A DNA stretch of 13,642 nucleotides from Rhizobium sp. Q54. Lineage in GTDB: Bacteria; Pseudomonadota; Alphaproteobacteria; Rhizobiales; Beijerinckiaceae. The position numbers were made by a program, and so were the translations under genes. Shown in pieces: positions 13,368 through 13,642 of this stretch (the stretch's first letter is position 1; each line of letters begins with the position of its first letter). The stretch lies in the NCBI GenBank assembly GCA_945903655.1, contig CAMDOY010000062.1, positions 1 to 13,642 of the forward strand. Direction: 5' to 3'. The notes under the pieces were generated by a model, which saw only the letters and a program-made list of their open reading frames with translations, was not told where the DNA came from and did no database searches.

Positions 13368-13642
13368 ATGATCGCCTCCGACATCCGCCTCGATGGCCGC
13401 GTGGCCATCGTCACCGGCGCCGCCGCTGGCCTTGGCCGGGCCATGGCCCAGGCCATGGTGCGCGCGGGCGCCAATGTTGTCTTCGCCGACATCAACGCGG
13501 GCGCGACCGGGGGCGCGGTGGCGGAGGTCGCCTTTCGCGAGGGCTGCGGCAAGGCCATCGGCATGCCCTGCGACATCACGCGCAAGGAGGATTGCGAGCG
13601 CACGGTGGCCGAGACGCTGCGGCTCTTCGGCGGCCTGCATAT
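13368..13642 (+). CDS. Short-chain dehydrogenase/reductase, N-terminal part (3' end outside window)
   Basis: 91 complete codons are visible from ATG 13368, which has GGGG at 13357-13360 and starts 15 bases after the alpha-subunit stop, so it belongs to the same operon. The N-terminus has RLDGRVAIVTGAAAGLGRAMA, with the cofactor loop TGAAAGLG, and FADIN after the second strand, where the aspartate favours NAD. The acidic D-I of PCDIT fits the adenine-binding position. The catalytic Ser-Tyr-Lys lies beyond the window. It is the third SDR in the window. An alcohol or hydroxy-acid oxidation following nitrile hydration is possible but not shown. Confidence 0.88.
   Translation, partial: MIASDIRLDGRVAIVTGAAAGLGRAMAQAMVRAGANVVFADINAGATGGAVAEVAFREGCGKAIGMPCDITRKEDCERTVAETLRLFGGLH

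Noticed and set aside
1..13642. CRISPR array, riboswitch or toxin-antitoxin module
   Set aside because: No regularly spaced repeats, no recognisable aptamer core and no small toxin/antitoxin-like pair found on either strand.

Overview
The window reads as a piece of a GC-rich alphaproteobacterial chromosome, probably Hyphomicrobiales or a neighbouring order. This rests on the base composition, the style of the serine recombinase, the two isolated tRNA genes and the families present; no taxonomic marker is present, so it is an inference.

Layout. Positions 1-1040 hold the C-terminal part of a large serine recombinase, with visibly less GC-rich coding than the rest, so a mobile-element edge is likely. 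Positions 1041-1866 carry no protein gene that I can support. They hold tRNA-Gln(UUG) on the minus strand and tRNA-Pro(CGG) on the plus strand, each with a recognisable promoter and a hairpin terminator. A 586-residue GT-C-type membrane glycosyltransferase follows on the minus strand (1867-3627). Divergent from it run a MarR regulator and a periplasmic PCu(A)C copper chaperone (3863-5031). A thiamine-diphosphate enzyme of the acetolactate synthase/benzoylformate decarboxylase superfamily (5152-6909) has its own sigma70-like promoter and ends at a bidirectional terminator.

From 6979 to 11926 seven minus-strand genes lie head to tail: a dienelactone hydrolase-family enzyme, a small DUF6295-like protein and a glutathione S-transferase; then, after a 104-bp gap with a promoter-like site and a perfect 9-bp inverted repeat, a SsuB/TauB-like ATPase, a SsuC/TauC-like permease and two short-chain dehydrogenases. 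No substrate-binding protein is present. Divergent from this block, 12086-13642 encodes a tightly coupled operon: two small proteins matching the N- and C-terminal halves of a nitrile hydratase beta subunit, a cobalt-type nitrile hydratase alpha subunit (CTLCSC) with an unusual His/Asp-repeat N-terminus, and a third short-chain dehydrogenase cut by the window end.

Taken together, 5.1-13.6 kb looks like an accessory catabolic island: an importer for a small organic compound, a three-subunit nitrile hydratase/thiocyanate hydrolase-type metalloenzyme, three dehydrogenases, a ThDP enzyme, a glutathione transferase and an ester or lactone hydrolase. One speculative reading is breakdown of a hydroxynitrile: nitrile to amide, acid, 2-oxo acid, then ThDP-dependent cleavage. 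No amidase is visible, and the substrate cannot be deduced from sequence alone.
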